Origin: Actinomycetota bacterium
GTDB taxonomy: Bacteria; Actinomycetota; Thermoleophilia; Gaiellales; Gaiellaceae
Length of the DNA: 27,797 bases
Direction: 5' to 3'
NCBI GenBank assembly: GCA_003170995.1
Contig: PMXT01000128.1
Coordinates: 1 to 27,797 of the forward strand
Shown here: positions 1 to 7,536 of the stretch, piece by piece
Numbering within the stretch: position 1 is the stretch's first letter
How the letters are laid out: every line of letters begins with the position of its first letter
The notes under the pieces: model-generated
Databases searched by the model: none
Seen by the model: only the letters and a program-made list of their open reading frames with translations
What the model was told of the DNA's origin: nothing
Made by a program: the position numbers and the translations under genes

Positions 1-867
1 AAGTGGCTCAAGGTGACGCGCGAGATCCCCTGGCGCCGGCCGATCGCCTCACTCAACTACCTACTAACTTCGCACGTCTGGCGCCAGGACCATAACGGCT
101 TGTCACACCAGGATCCCGGCTTCATCGACCACGTTGTTAACAAGAAGGCCGAGGTCATTCGCGTCTACCTACCGCCGGACGCGAACACGCTTCTCTCCAC
201 CGTCGATCACTGCCTGCGCAGCCGCCACTACGTCAACGTGATCGTGGCCGGCAAGCAGCCTTCCCTCGACTACCTCTCGATGGAGGAGGCGATCGTCCAC
301 TGCACGCGCGGCATCGGCATCTGGGAGTGGGCCTCGAACGACCAGGGCGTCGACCCCGACGTGGTGCTCGGCTGCGCCGGCGACATCCCCACGCTGGAGA
401 CGCTGGCTGCGGCCGCGATCCTGCGCGAGCACCTGCCCGAGCTGAAGGTGCGAGTCGTCAACGTCGTCGACCTGATGCGTCTACAGCCCGCCAGCGAGCA
501 TCCGCACGGCCTTACCGACAAGGTCTACGACTCGCTCTTCACCACCGACAAGCCGGTCGTCTTCGCCTATCACGGCTATCCCTGGCTGATCCACCGCCTC
601 ACTTACCGCCGCAACGGCCACGATCACCTGCATGTGCGCGGCTACAAGGAAGAGGGCACCACGACCACGCCCTTCGACATGGTGATGCTCAACGACCTCG
701 ACCGCTTCCACCTGGTGATGGACGTGATCGACCGCGTCCCGGGGCTCAGTTCCAGCGCCGCCCACCTGCGCCAGCAGATGGTCGACACGCGCATCCGCTG
801 CCGCGCCTGGACGCGCGAGTACGGCGAGGACAATCCCGACGTGAGCGGCTGGGTCTGGCCTTTCTAG
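1..867 (+). CDS. xfp: Phosphoketolase, C-terminal part (5' end outside window)
   Basis: This is the C-terminal third of a xylulose-5-phosphate/fructose-6-phosphate phosphoketolase. The enzyme is cytoplasmic and thiamine-diphosphate dependent, and it splits ketose phosphates with inorganic phosphate to acetyl phosphate and an aldose phosphate. The frame is open from base 1, so the GTG at 13 is internal and the true start lies upstream. Family hallmarks visible are [18 protein letters not shown], the PPDANTLL segment, the VDLMRLQP segment of the C-terminal transketolase-like domain, [15 protein letters not shown], and the [15 protein letters not shown] stretch near the end. The protein ends in a normal family C-terminus ([17 protein letters not shown], then GWVWPF). 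No acetate kinase or phosphotransacetylase gene is adjacent downstream. The assignment is firm; only the length is unknown. Confidence 0.95.
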   Translation, partial: KWLKVTREIPWRRPIASLNYLLTSHVWRQDHNGLSHQDPGFIDHVVNKKAEVIRVYLPPDANTLLSTVDHCLRSRHYVNVIVAGKQPSLDYLSMEEAIVHCTRGIGIWEWASNDQGVDPDVVLGCAGDIPTLETLAAAAILREHLPELKVRVVNVVDLMRLQPASEHPHGLTDKVYDSLFTTDKPVVFAYHGYPWLIHRLTYRRNGHDHLHVRGYKEEGTTTTPFDMVMLNDLDRFHLVMDVIDRVPGLSSSAAHLRQQMVDTRIRCRAWTREYGEDNPDVSGWVWPF

Positions 868-948
868 CGGAAAGCGAAACGAGCGAGAGAAGTCACAAAG
901 CCGGCATAGACAAGCCGCTGATTCCTCGCTAGCGTTCGTGCTGGGGTT

Positions 949-969
949 CCCCGCCGGGGTGCCCTTTTT
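949..969 (+). terminator. Candidate terminator after phosphoketolase
   Basis: A short CCCC-GCC-GGGG stem (949-959) is followed five bases later by a run of five T (965-969). It lies between the phosphoketolase stop and the convergent lipoprotein stop. The stem is only 4 bp, so the call is tentative. Confidence 0.4.
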
Positions 970-994
970 GGCTGTGCTTATGAACGAAGAGGCG

Positions 995-1010
995 AGCGGC
1001 TCTAGCCGCT
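995..1010 (-). terminator. Hairpin at the end of the lipoprotein gene
   Basis: AGCGGC-TCTA-GCCGCT is a perfect 6-bp stem with a tetraloop. It overlaps the stop codon (1009-1011) of the minus-strand lipoprotein gene. There is no T-run downstream on that strand, so it is either a weak terminator or a 3'-end structure. Confidence 0.35.
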
Positions 1011-1584
1011 ACTTGCTCGGGCAGGGCGGAATCCGGGACCACCCCAACGCAGTAATCGGGCTGCAACCTTTGAGGCCGGGCCTCACATAGAGCGATCCTT
1101 CGGAATAAGGTGCGCCTCGGAGCGAACTCCCGTCCCACTCTAAGACAGGTTTCGCCCGCCCGTCGACGATGCGCAGGTAGTAAGCGTTGACGTTCTCGTT
1201 CGTGGTCAGGTGAGGAAGGATCGGCTTGAGTTGATGGCGGAGGAAATAGGCCGGTCGCGCGACCGCCAGCACGAGCGCCGGCGCCAGCGAAGGGGCGAGC
1301 GCGGCGGTCGAGTAGATCCTCAGGCTCACGATCTGAACACCCGGCTTCTGCACGGCTCGCCGGATCGATTCCACGCGCCTATCTGCGCGAGGGCCGGTCG
1401 CAGTGGGTGTGGACAAGGATAAACCCAGCCTCCCGAACCAGCTCCGCTCCATGGACGACGGTCGGAGAGCGCCCACGTTCGGACCCCGAACGTCCAGAGT
1501 AGTTCGCTGGCCGTGCTGCGCACCGCATCCCGCCAGAAGCGCGGCCGACACAAGGGCAGTTGCAGCCAGGACGGCGGCTCTCAT
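1009..1584 (-). CDS. Small putative lipoprotein of unknown function
   Basis: A 191-residue protein beginning at the ATG at 1584. The first 20 residues form a lipoprotein signal peptide: Arg2, a hydrophobic core, and a canonical LLAGC lipobox with Cys20. An in-frame start 13 codons upstream would bury the signal peptide, so the inner ATG was chosen. The mature part has no recognised domain. It includes a stretch around VQIVSLRIYSTAALAPS and a C-terminal half with NAYYLRIVDGRAKPVLEW, which suggests a small folded extracellular domain. Two cysteines lie near the C-terminus and could form a disulfide. It is probably anchored to the outer face of the cytoplasmic membrane. No close functional neighbour is evident. 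The function is unknown; lipoprotein status is well supported. Confidence 0.75.
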   Translation of the reverse strand: MRAAVLAATALVSAALLAGCGAQHGQRTTLDVRGPNVGALRPSSMERSWFGRLGLSLSTPTATGPRADRRVESIRRAVQKPGVQIVSLRIYSTAALAPSLAPALVLAVARPAYFLRHQLKPILPHLTTNENVNAYYLRIVDGRAKPVLEWDGSSLRGAPYSEGSLYVRPGLKGCSPITALGWSRIPPCPSK

Positions 1585-1652
1585 CTTCTGGCAACTATAC
1601 GGCGCCGCTCGAGAACCGGTCATTAACCCTGTCTCGTGGCCGATCGCCGCCG

Positions 1653-2516
1653 CTAGCGCGTCTCGTTCTCGGGGTGGTCGATGACCGCGCCCAGGCGCAG
1701 CTCCATGCCGTGGCGCTCGATCAGCTCGGAGACGATCTGCTCGAGGCGGGCGCGGTGCTCTCTCGTCCGCGCCTCGGCGTAGGCGGCGCGCACCAGCTCG
1801 GGCTGCCTGGCCACGACCTCGTCGAGGCGCCTTCGGATGTAGGCCTTGGTATTCAACTGCTCGACGTAGACGCGGCGTACACCGGCATCCGCCAGGCGCG
1901 CGAAGAGGTCCTCGAGCAACTCGGGGCGCTCGACGAAGTGCGGCACGAGCGGACCGACGAAGGCGTAGGTGCGGATCCCCGCTTCGTTCAGAGCTCGCAG
2001 CGCCTCGATCCGCTTGCGCGGCGGCGGAGCGTGAACCTCGAGCCAGCGCGAGATCTCGTCCTCGCCGCTGGTGACAGTCAGCCCGGCCTCGAAGTCGGGC
2101 AGCTCACGGAAGAGATCGATATCGCGCAGCAGCATCGGCGACTTGGTCAGGACGGCGACCGGGCCGGGGTAGTGCTCGCGGGCGAGCGCCGCGATGACGC
2201 CGCGCGTGAGCCGGTACTTGGCCTCGACGCCCTGGTAGGGATCAGTCACCGAACTGATGAAGATCGAGCGCGTGCGCCGCTCGGGCTTCATCCGCGCCAG
2301 CTCGCGCTCGAACAACTCAACCAGGTTCCGCTTCACGTAGACGTACTCGCCCCAGCTCTCGACCGGCTCCGAGACGTAGCGACTCATGAAGGTCGCGTAG
2401 CAGTAGGCACAGCCGAAGCGGCAGCCAGTGTAAGGATTGACCACGTAGTCGACGCCGCCGAGCCCCGACTTGACGAGCGCCGAGCGAGCCTCCATCTCGA
2501 TCACGCGTACGGACAC
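1653..2516 (-). CDS. Radical SAM protein (SplB-like, Rv2578c-type)
   Basis: A 287-residue radical SAM protein resembling the COG1533/SplB-like and Rv2578c-like group. The [4Fe-4S]-binding motif is C32-x3-C36-x2-C39 within NPYTGCRFGCAYCYATF. It is followed by YVKRNLVELFERELAR and the IFISSVTDPYQGVEAKYRLTR segment that is characteristic of this group. VAVLTKSPMLLRDIDLF and the SGEDEISRWLE region belong to the rest of the partial TIM barrel. The family is often annotated as DNA repair photolyase, but most members have no proven substrate; spore photoproduct lyase activity should not be assumed. The start is uncertain: GTG at 2516 is the outermost, GTG at 2504 and ATG at 2495 are in frame, and none has a convincing Shine-Dalgarno sequence. 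Confidence 0.85.
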   Translation of the reverse strand: MSVRVIEMEARSALVKSGLGGVDYVVNPYTGCRFGCAYCYATFMSRYVSEPVESWGEYVYVKRNLVELFERELARMKPERRTRSIFISSVTDPYQGVEAKYRLTRGVIAALAREHYPGPVAVLTKSPMLLRDIDLFRELPDFEAGLTVTSGEDEISRWLEVHAPPPRKRIEALRALNEAGIRTYAFVGPLVPHFVERPELLEDLFARLADAGVRRVYVEQLNTKAYIRRRLDEVVARQPELVRAAYAEARTREHRARLEQIVSELIERHGMELRLGAVIDHPENETR

Positions 2517-2595
2517 AGGTCGATGCTAGCGACCGCGGGCAGGCCGAACCACGCTGGAGTTGTCGGCGCCGGGAGCTCCGCCCACCGACGGGTGG

Positions 2596-3639
2596 TTAGC
2601 TCGCGGCTCGCCGCGAATGCCGTGCCCGTGCGAGCGCCGCTGCCGATACGCCGGCGACGAGCAATCCCGCGCCGGTGATAGCGAGCACCAGCGCCATCTC
2701 GGCCAGCGAACGTGTCTCGATCGACCAGGCGCTGCGCACTGCCGAGCGGTAGGAGGCGTTCTGGACGTAGGCGCCGACGACGGCGTCGCCACCGACAAGG
2801 CGCAGTAAGGCCAGCCCGCCTCCGACGGCGAGCAGGCTCAGCCCGCAAGCCGCGAACACCGCCGCCCTCCGCCTTCGCGCGAGCGCCAGCGCGAGCAGGT
2901 AGAGCGCCGCGGCGGCGACGGCCGGCCAGGCGCCGGCACGGCGCAGCACGCCAACCGCACGCCGGGCTGAGGCGAGCTCGCCGGGACGAGCCAGAACGAT
3001 TTGGCTGCCCCGGAACTGACCTGCACCCACCAGGGCCCCCAGCCCGAGCGACCGGGCAGCCGACGTCAGCAGCGGCTCCAGGTCGAGCACCACGCCGTTC
3101 TGGCGCGGGTCGTTCTCGAGCTCCGACACGAGTTGGGCGTGAGCTTGCCGGTTCGTCTGGCGCCAGAGCGCGTGCGCCTGCGCCCCGCGCAGAAAAGTGT
3201 CGATATCGCTCTCCGACAGGCCCGCGACCGCGCTCGCGATCCGCGGGTCGCTGTCGCTCAGCGGTCCGATCTGCGTTCTCAACCGAACCGTCACCTCGTG
3301 AGAGATGACGCCACGGATGCTCGGATCGTCGAGCAGGCGCGAGGAGGACTCGCTCCAGCGCGTGGTGTCGAGAAGCTGCCGCTCGGTCCAGAGCGCGAGA
3401 GCCGCCGTAAAGGCCGTGAATGCGCCGAGCACGATCAGCGCGCCGATCACGACAACCTTGCCGGCGTCCGACTTTGCTCGTTCTCCAGCGCTCGTCAATT
3501 CGCCGCCAAGCTTACGCAACTCGAGCTGCAGTCGACGCTCGCGGCAGGGACCGCCATGATCATGCCCCTCTTCAGTAGTCGTTGATGATCGGCGTAATCG
3601 GCGACCAGCCGGGCCGGTGTCGACGGCCGAGATGGGCAT
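2596..3639 (-). CDS. Integral membrane protein, actinobacterial family, unknown function
   Basis: Up to 347 residues. The layout is one transmembrane helix (about residues 62-83, VVVIGALIVLGAF), a roughly 140-residue predicted extracytoplasmic region, and three further helices near the C-terminus (about 234-253, 260-282 and 314-338). The segment ERQLLDTTRW, followed by SSSRLLDDPSIRGVIS, matches a pattern I know from unnamed actinobacterial membrane proteins, in which an N-terminal helix precedes a region about helix-bundle 'boundary' residues of each protomer. The start is unresolved. ATG at 3639 gives a polar, arginine-rich N-terminus unlike a normal start, and an in-frame TTG at 3519 is a shorter alternative. 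The gene diverges from the GNAT gene with a short gap. No function can be stated. Confidence 0.65.
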   Translation of the reverse strand: MPISAVDTGPAGRRLRRSSTTTEEGHDHGGPCRERRLQLELRKLGGELTSAGERAKSDAGKVVVIGALIVLGAFTAFTAALALWTERQLLDTTRWSESSSRLLDDPSIRGVISHEVTVRLRTQIGPLSDSDPRIASAVAGLSESDIDTFLRGAQAHALWRQTNRQAHAQLVSELENDPRQNGVVLDLEPLLTSAARSLGLGALVGAGQFRGSQIVLARPGELASARRAVGVLRRAGAWPAVAAAALYLLALALARRRRAAVFAACGLSLLAVGGGLALLRLVGGDAVVGAYVQNASYRSAVRSAWSIETRSLAEMALVLAITGAGLLVAGVSAAALARARHSRRAAS

Positions 3640-3715
3640 GGATCCGGAGTCGCCGCGGCACGGACCGCTGAATGCGTCTGGCGCAGAACGCCTGCCAGGG
3701 GATACGCTGCCCGGG

Positions 3716-4171
3716 ATGGAGATCGAGATCCGTCACGCTCGCCCTTCCGACTACGGGCGCGTCTACCCACAGGTGAACGAGTGGTGGAGCGGGCGCGAGA
3801 TGACGCAGAACCTGCCCGGGGTCTTCTTCGTCCACTTCGAGGGCTCGAGCTTCGTCGCCGACACTCCCGACTGCGGCCTGGCGGGCTTCCTCTGTGGCTT
3901 CCTCTCCGAGACCAACCCCGATGAGGCTTACGTGCACATGGCCGGAGTCGCGCCCGAGCTGCGCCGCCAGGGAATCGGGCGCAGGCTCTACGAGACCTTT
4001 GTCGAGGCCGCGCGAGCGCACGGGCGCTCGGTCGTCCGCCTGATAACAGCGCCCATCAACAGCGGCTCGATCGCCTTTCACGAGGCGCTCGGGTTCGAGC
4101 TCGAGCGCGTGCTGAAGGACTTTGCCGGTCCCGGCGAGGACCGGCTCGTCTTCGTCAAGCACCTGACCTAG
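3716..4171 (+). CDS. GNAT-family N-acetyltransferase
   Basis: A 151-residue single-domain GCN5-related acetyltransferase. The opening MEIEIRHARPSDYGRV is a typical beta1/alpha1 start. Motif A is AGVAPELRRQGIGRRLYE (about residues 76-92), where the R-R-Q-G-I-G loop binds the pyrophosphate of acetyl-CoA. Motif B is the NSGSIAFHEALGFE segment (about 115-128). The start was set at ATG 3716 because the preceding in-frame residues (from 3617) are low-complexity and do not resemble the family. The acceptor cannot be predicted from sequence; GNATs of this size acetylate amines of small molecules, antibiotics or protein N-termini. It converges on the aldo/keto reductase gene across 180 bp. Confidence 0.88.
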   Translation: MEIEIRHARPSDYGRVYPQVNEWWSGREMTQNLPGVFFVHFEGSSFVADTPDCGLAGFLCGFLSETNPDEAYVHMAGVAPELRRQGIGRRLYETFVEAARAHGRSVVRLITAPINSGSIAFHEALGFELERVLKDFAGPGEDRLVFVKHLT

Positions 4172-4242
4172 AACTCGAATCAGAATGACGACCTGCCAAC
4201 TGGGTGTGGTCGGTGGATGCGATGCTAGGACGCAGGGAGTGC

Positions 4243-4262
4243 CCGTATCGACAGAGATACGG
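4243..4262. other. Intergenic hairpin between convergent genes
   Basis: CCGTATC and GATACGG form a perfect 7-bp stem around a 6-nt loop. It lies between the GNAT and aldo/keto reductase stops, where a terminator would be expected. There is no T-run directly after it on either strand. Confidence 0.4.
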
Positions 4263-4279
4263 ATGCGACTGAGGCGGGC

Positions 4280-4324
4280 GCAGCGCGCCGCCGAGCGCGG
4301 CCAGGCGACAGAGTGCTTCTTTTT
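4280..4324 (+). repeat. Dispersed intergenic repeat, copy 1
   Basis: The core GCCGCCGAGCGCGGCCAGGC is followed by a variable triplet, then GAGTGCTTC and a T-run. Related copies occur at 25980-26023 and 27760-27797, both on the minus strand. Copies 1 and 2 share a slightly longer 5' end, beginning GCAGCGC. Read in one frame the copies give RAAERGQA-E-F-like peptides. In copies 1 and 2 the repeat sits between two convergent genes. Confidence 0.6.
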
Positions 4325-4351
4325 GATTCGAGTTCCTAGGCTCGAAGAGAG

Positions 4352-5293
4352 CTACTCCCCCTCGGCGAAGGCGATCTCCTCGGCGCTGAGCGTCAGCTCG
4401 CCCGCGGCGGGCAGAATACCGTCCACTTGATCGGCGCGCCGGAAGCCGACGATGGCGCCGCTCACGACCGGGTCGCGCAGCGTCCAGGCGACCGCGACCG
4501 CACCAGCAGAGGCGCCGTGCCGCTCGCCGATCTGGCGCAGACGCTCGGCCGCAGCCAGGTTGCCAGAGAGCTGCGGTTCTTGGAACTGCGGCACGTGCGA
4601 ACGAAAATCGTCCTCGGGCAGTGCGGCCACTCGCTCGGCGCTGAAGCCCCCGGTTAGCAGCCCGGAAGCCATCGGCGAGTAGGCGAGCACGCCGATCTCC
4701 GCACGGGCGCAGTGGGGCAGGATCTCGCTCTCGATCTCGCGGCTGATGAGCGAGTAGGGCGGCTGCAGCGACTCAACCGGCGCCAATGCCCCGATGCGCT
4801 CGAGCTGCGAGACGTCGAAGTTCGAGACGCCGATGTGCCTGACCTTGCCCGCGCTGAGGAGCGTTTCGCAAGCAGCCCAGCCCTCCTCGATGTCCTTGTC
4901 GGGGATGGGCCAGTGGATCTGGTAGAGGTCGATCGCCTCGACTCCGAGCCGGCTCAGGCTCTCCTCGCACTGGCGCTCGATCGTGGAGGCCTTGAGCTCG
5001 TTGACACCGTCGCCGTTCCGACCTTCGAGACCGCACTTGGTGAAGATGTAGGGCTTATCGGTCAAATGCTTGAGCGCCCGGCCGACCACTTCCTCGGAGC
5101 GGCCAAAGCCGTAAACGCGAGCGGTGTCGATCCAGTTGACTCCCAACTCGATTGCTCTCTTGATCGCCGCCATCGAGTCGGCGTCGTCCTGCGGGCCCCA
5201 GCCCCACTCCCAGCCACCGCCGCCTATCGCCCAGGCGCCAAAGCCGACGACACTGATCTCCATTCCCGTTCTACCTAGAGTGCGCGTCTGCAT
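4352..5293 (-). CDS. Aldo/keto reductase
   Basis: A 313-residue cytoplasmic NAD(P)H-dependent oxidoreductase of the aldo/keto reductase superfamily, a full-length single TIM barrel. The catalytic tetrad is visible: Asp56 and Tyr61 in WIDTARVYGFGRSEEVVG, Lys86 in IFTKCG, and His127 in LYQIHWP. The cofactor-binding region includes IGVSNFDVSQLER and, near the C-terminus, AVAWTLRDPVVSGAIVGFRRADQV. The opening MQTRTLGRTGMEISVVGFGAWAIGG-type start is standard for the family and supports the chosen ATG. The GGGGWEWGWGPQDDADS insert is glycine/tryptophan rich but is common in this subgroup (YdbC/IolS/YajO-like). The substrate is not predictable. The gene diverges from the ABC operon with about 140 bp between, which should hold both promoters. 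Confidence 0.93.
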   Translation of the reverse strand: MQTRTLGRTGMEISVVGFGAWAIGGGGWEWGWGPQDDADSMAAIKRAIELGVNWIDTARVYGFGRSEEVVGRALKHLTDKPYIFTKCGLEGRNGDGVNELKASTIERQCEESLSRLGVEAIDLYQIHWPIPDKDIEEGWAACETLLSAGKVRHIGVSNFDVSQLERIGALAPVESLQPPYSLISREIESEILPHCARAEIGVLAYSPMASGLLTGGFSAERVAALPEDDFRSHVPQFQEPQLSGNLAAAERLRQIGERHGASAGAVAVAWTLRDPVVSGAIVGFRRADQVDGILPAAGELTLSAEEIAFAEGE

Positions 5294-5431
5294 CTGCTCT
5301 TACCCTCCCGCGGTCGAGTCGTGATTTTAGATTAGCTCGGCCGCGAGACACGCTGTTTGATTAGTGCGTCCGAATCGGTAGGCTCTTTTCGCTATCAGCT
5401 CGCGACTAGGTCGAGAAACGAGGTCGCTCCG

Positions 5432-6655
5432 ATGTTCGCAATCGGCGTTCTAGTACTCATCATCCTGGGATGGGAAATCGTTCCGATCTATTTCGCGGCT
5501 CGCATCGGCAGCAGGAAAGGTCGCTCGCAGATAGGCGCCGCGATCCTCGGATTCTTCCTAGGTTGGCTCGGCGTCGGAATCTTGCTGTTGCTCAGCGACG
5601 AATCGATAGGCGCACGTCAGCCGGCACTCGGCCATACGCCTTCAAAGTCTCGGCCAGGTGATAACGCGATCGAGATCGAGAGCCTGGTCAAGGTCTACAA
5701 GGGCGCGGTTCGGGCCCTGGACGGCATCGATCTCGTCGTTCCGGCCGGCTCGGTCTTCGGCCTGCTGGGGCCGAACGGCGCCGGCAAGACAACCGTCGTC
5801 AAGATCGCGACGACCCTCTCCTTCCCAACCTCGGGAACCGTGCGCGTGGCCGGTTTCGATGCCGTCACGCAGGCGAAGCAGGTGCGCGAGGCGATCGGCG
5901 TCGTCGGGCAGACCTCGGGTGTCGACGTCAACTTGAACGGGCGCGAGAACCTACGCCTGCAGGGACTGATTCGCTCGATTCACGGTCGCGAGCTCAAACA
6001 ACGCGTCGAAGAGCTGCTCGAGCAGTTCGGATTGAAGGACTCGGCTAAAAGAGTCGCCCGCAACTACTCGGGCGGGATGCAGCGCCGGCTCGACATTGCC
6101 ACCGCGCTTGTCCACCGGCCCCAGGTGCTCTTCCTCGACGAGCCCACGACCGGCCTCGACCCCGAAGTCCGTACCGAGATGTGGCAGGAGATCGAGCGTT
6201 TGACGCATGACGAAGGCCTGACCATTCTGCTCACCACCCACTATCTCGAGGAGGCCGATCAGCTCGCCGCCAAGCTGGCCATTCTCGACCGTGGCAAGGT
6301 CATGGCGACCGGATCCCCGGAGAAGTTGAAGGCGGAACTCGAGGGCGACACGGTTCACGTCGAGCTGCGCGAGGACGCCGAGGCTGGCGCCATCAATGCC
6401 GCGCTCGCGGGTGTCAAGGGAATCCGCCACGTAGACCACGACGTCAAATGCCTGCGCGCCCGGGTTGAGCACGGTGCGACGGCCGTTCCGCTGGTGCTGC
6501 AGGCGCTGGAGGCGAAGGGCCTCGCCGTCGACTCGGTCTCGGTCTCGCGCCCCTCGCTCGACGACGTCTACATGCGCTACACCGGCCGCGAGTTCGCGCG
6601 CGCCGACGAGGAAGGCGCTCGCGGGCAGCGATCTACGGAAGAAGGGAAGAGATGA
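5432..6655 (+). CDS. ABC transporter ATPase with N-terminal membrane domain (DrrA-like)
   Basis: A 407-residue ATP-binding subunit of a drug/lipid-type ABC-2 exporter. From about residue 80 it is a complete DrrA-type ATPase: Walker A GPNGAGKT (113-120), Q-loop Gln160, signature YSGGMQ (212-217), Walker B VLFLDEP with Glu237, H-loop His270, and a C-terminal DUF4162-type domain (about 305-385). Unusually, residues 1-56 hold two hydrophobic helices separated by a basic ARIGSRKGRSQIG loop, then an approximately 20-residue linker. Stand-alone proteins resembling this segment are small membrane proteins, so this looks like a fusion. The ATG at 5432 has GAGG 8 nt upstream; the in-frame ATG at 5357 would add 25 unlikely residues. 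The stop overlaps the permease start (ATGA at 6652-6655). Confidence 0.93.
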   Translation: MFAIGVLVLIILGWEIVPIYFAARIGSRKGRSQIGAAILGFFLGWLGVGILLLLSDESIGARQPALGHTPSKSRPGDNAIEIESLVKVYKGAVRALDGIDLVVPAGSVFGLLGPNGAGKTTVVKIATTLSFPTSGTVRVAGFDAVTQAKQVREAIGVVGQTSGVDVNLNGRENLRLQGLIRSIHGRELKQRVEELLEQFGLKDSAKRVARNYSGGMQRRLDIATALVHRPQVLFLDEPTTGLDPEVRTEMWQEIERLTHDEGLTILLTTHYLEEADQLAAKLAILDRGKVMATGSPEKLKAELEGDTVHVELREDAEAGAINAALAGVKGIRHVDHDVKCLRARVEHGATAVPLVLQALEAKGLAVDSVSVSRPSLDDVYMRYTGREFARADEEGARGQRSTEEGKR

Positions 6656-7428
6656 AAGAGCTGCTCGGACACAGCTTGACGATGACCGACCGCGACCTGC
6701 GCCGGCTCATGCGTCAGCCCTGGTGGATCGTCGTCTCGCTGATCCAGCCGGTGATCTGGCTGCTGCTCTTCGGTCCGCTCTTCAAGAGCATCGCCAACAT
6801 CCCGGGCTTCAAGGCAACGTCCTACATCCAGTTCCTGACGCCGGGCGTTGTCATCATGACGGCCTTCTTTTCCGGTGGCTGGAACGGGATGGCGACTATC
6901 GACGACCTCAACCGCGGCGTCGTCGACCGCCTGCTCGTGTCGCCCCTGAGACGCAGCGCCTTCTTCATCGGGCACGTAATACAGACATCGGTCACGATCA
7001 TCATCCAGGCGGCGATCATCGTCGTACTTGCCTACGCCCTCGGCGCTCATTTTGCACACGGCGCGCTCGGCCTGCTCGTCATGTTCACGGCGGCCGTGCT
7101 GCTCGGGGGAGCACTCAACGCCGTCTCGAACGGTCTAGCACTCATCTTCCGCCGCGAAGAAACGCTGATCGCCACGCTCAACGTCTTCATGCTGCCGCTC
7201 ACCTTCCTCTCTTCCGCCTTCATGCAGCAGAACCTGATCCCGCACTGGATGCGAGTCGGAGCCCGCTTCAACCCGCTCAACTGGGCCGTGGAGGCCTCCA
7301 GGTCGGCCGTCAACACCGGTACCGACTGGGGCTCGGTCGCAACGCATCTCGGCCTGCTCGCCGGTTTGCTGATCGTCTGCATGGCCTTCGCCATGCGCAC
7401 GATACGCGTCTATCAGCGCTCGATCTAG
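6652..7428 (+). CDS. ABC-2 type permease (DrrB-like)
   Basis: A 258-residue integral membrane subunit that pairs with the preceding ATPase. It has about six hydrophobic segments: roughly residues 24-42, 60-78, 105-130, 135-158, 170-190 and 228-250. The LTPGVVIMTAFFSGGWNG region and the RRSAFFIGHVIQTSVTIIIQ segment are typical of ABC-2 (DrrB/NodJ-type) permeases, as is LPLTFLSSAFMQQNLIPHWM near the end of helix 5, followed by FNPLNWAVEASR. Its ATG overlaps the ATPase stop codon, indicating translational coupling. Together they should form a homodimeric-type exporter for a hydrophobic compound or lipid; the substrate is unknown. The gene ends ahead of a strong stem-loop. Confidence 0.93.
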   Translation: MKELLGHSLTMTDRDLRRLMRQPWWIVVSLIQPVIWLLLFGPLFKSIANIPGFKATSYIQFLTPGVVIMTAFFSGGWNGMATIDDLNRGVVDRLLVSPLRRSAFFIGHVIQTSVTIIIQAAIIVVLAYALGAHFAHGALGLLVMFTAAVLLGGALNAVSNGLALIFRREETLIATLNVFMLPLTFLSSAFMQQNLIPHWMRVGARFNPLNWAVEASRSAVNTGTDWGSVATHLGLLAGLLIVCMAFAMRTIRVYQRSI

Positions 7429-7480
7429 CGCCCTTCGGACTTCTATTTCGGCGCTTCCGAGCTCGATAGTAAAAAGCGTT

Positions 7481-7524
7481 CTGTGGGGGCGTCACGACGA
7501 CGCCGAGTCGCGACACCCCCACAG
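7481..7524 (-). terminator. Strong terminator between convergent genes
   Basis: CTGTGGGGG (7481-7489) pairs with CCCCCACAG (7516-7524). After one mismatch the stem continues as GTC/GAC. On the minus strand it is followed by a T5 run (complement of 7471-7475), so it terminates the gene at 7537-8535. It probably also stops read-through from the ABC operon on the plus strand, where no T-run follows. Confidence 0.75.
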
Positions 7525-7536
7525 TAAAAACCAAAG

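Noticed and set aside
1653..2516. Spore photoproduct lyase (splB)
   Set aside because: Only the CxxxCxxC radical SAM core and COG1533-like segments match; the organism shows no other sporulation genes here.
1560..2678. 372-codon plus-strand open frame
   Set aside because: Shadow of the radical SAM gene on the other strand, with no recognisable domain.
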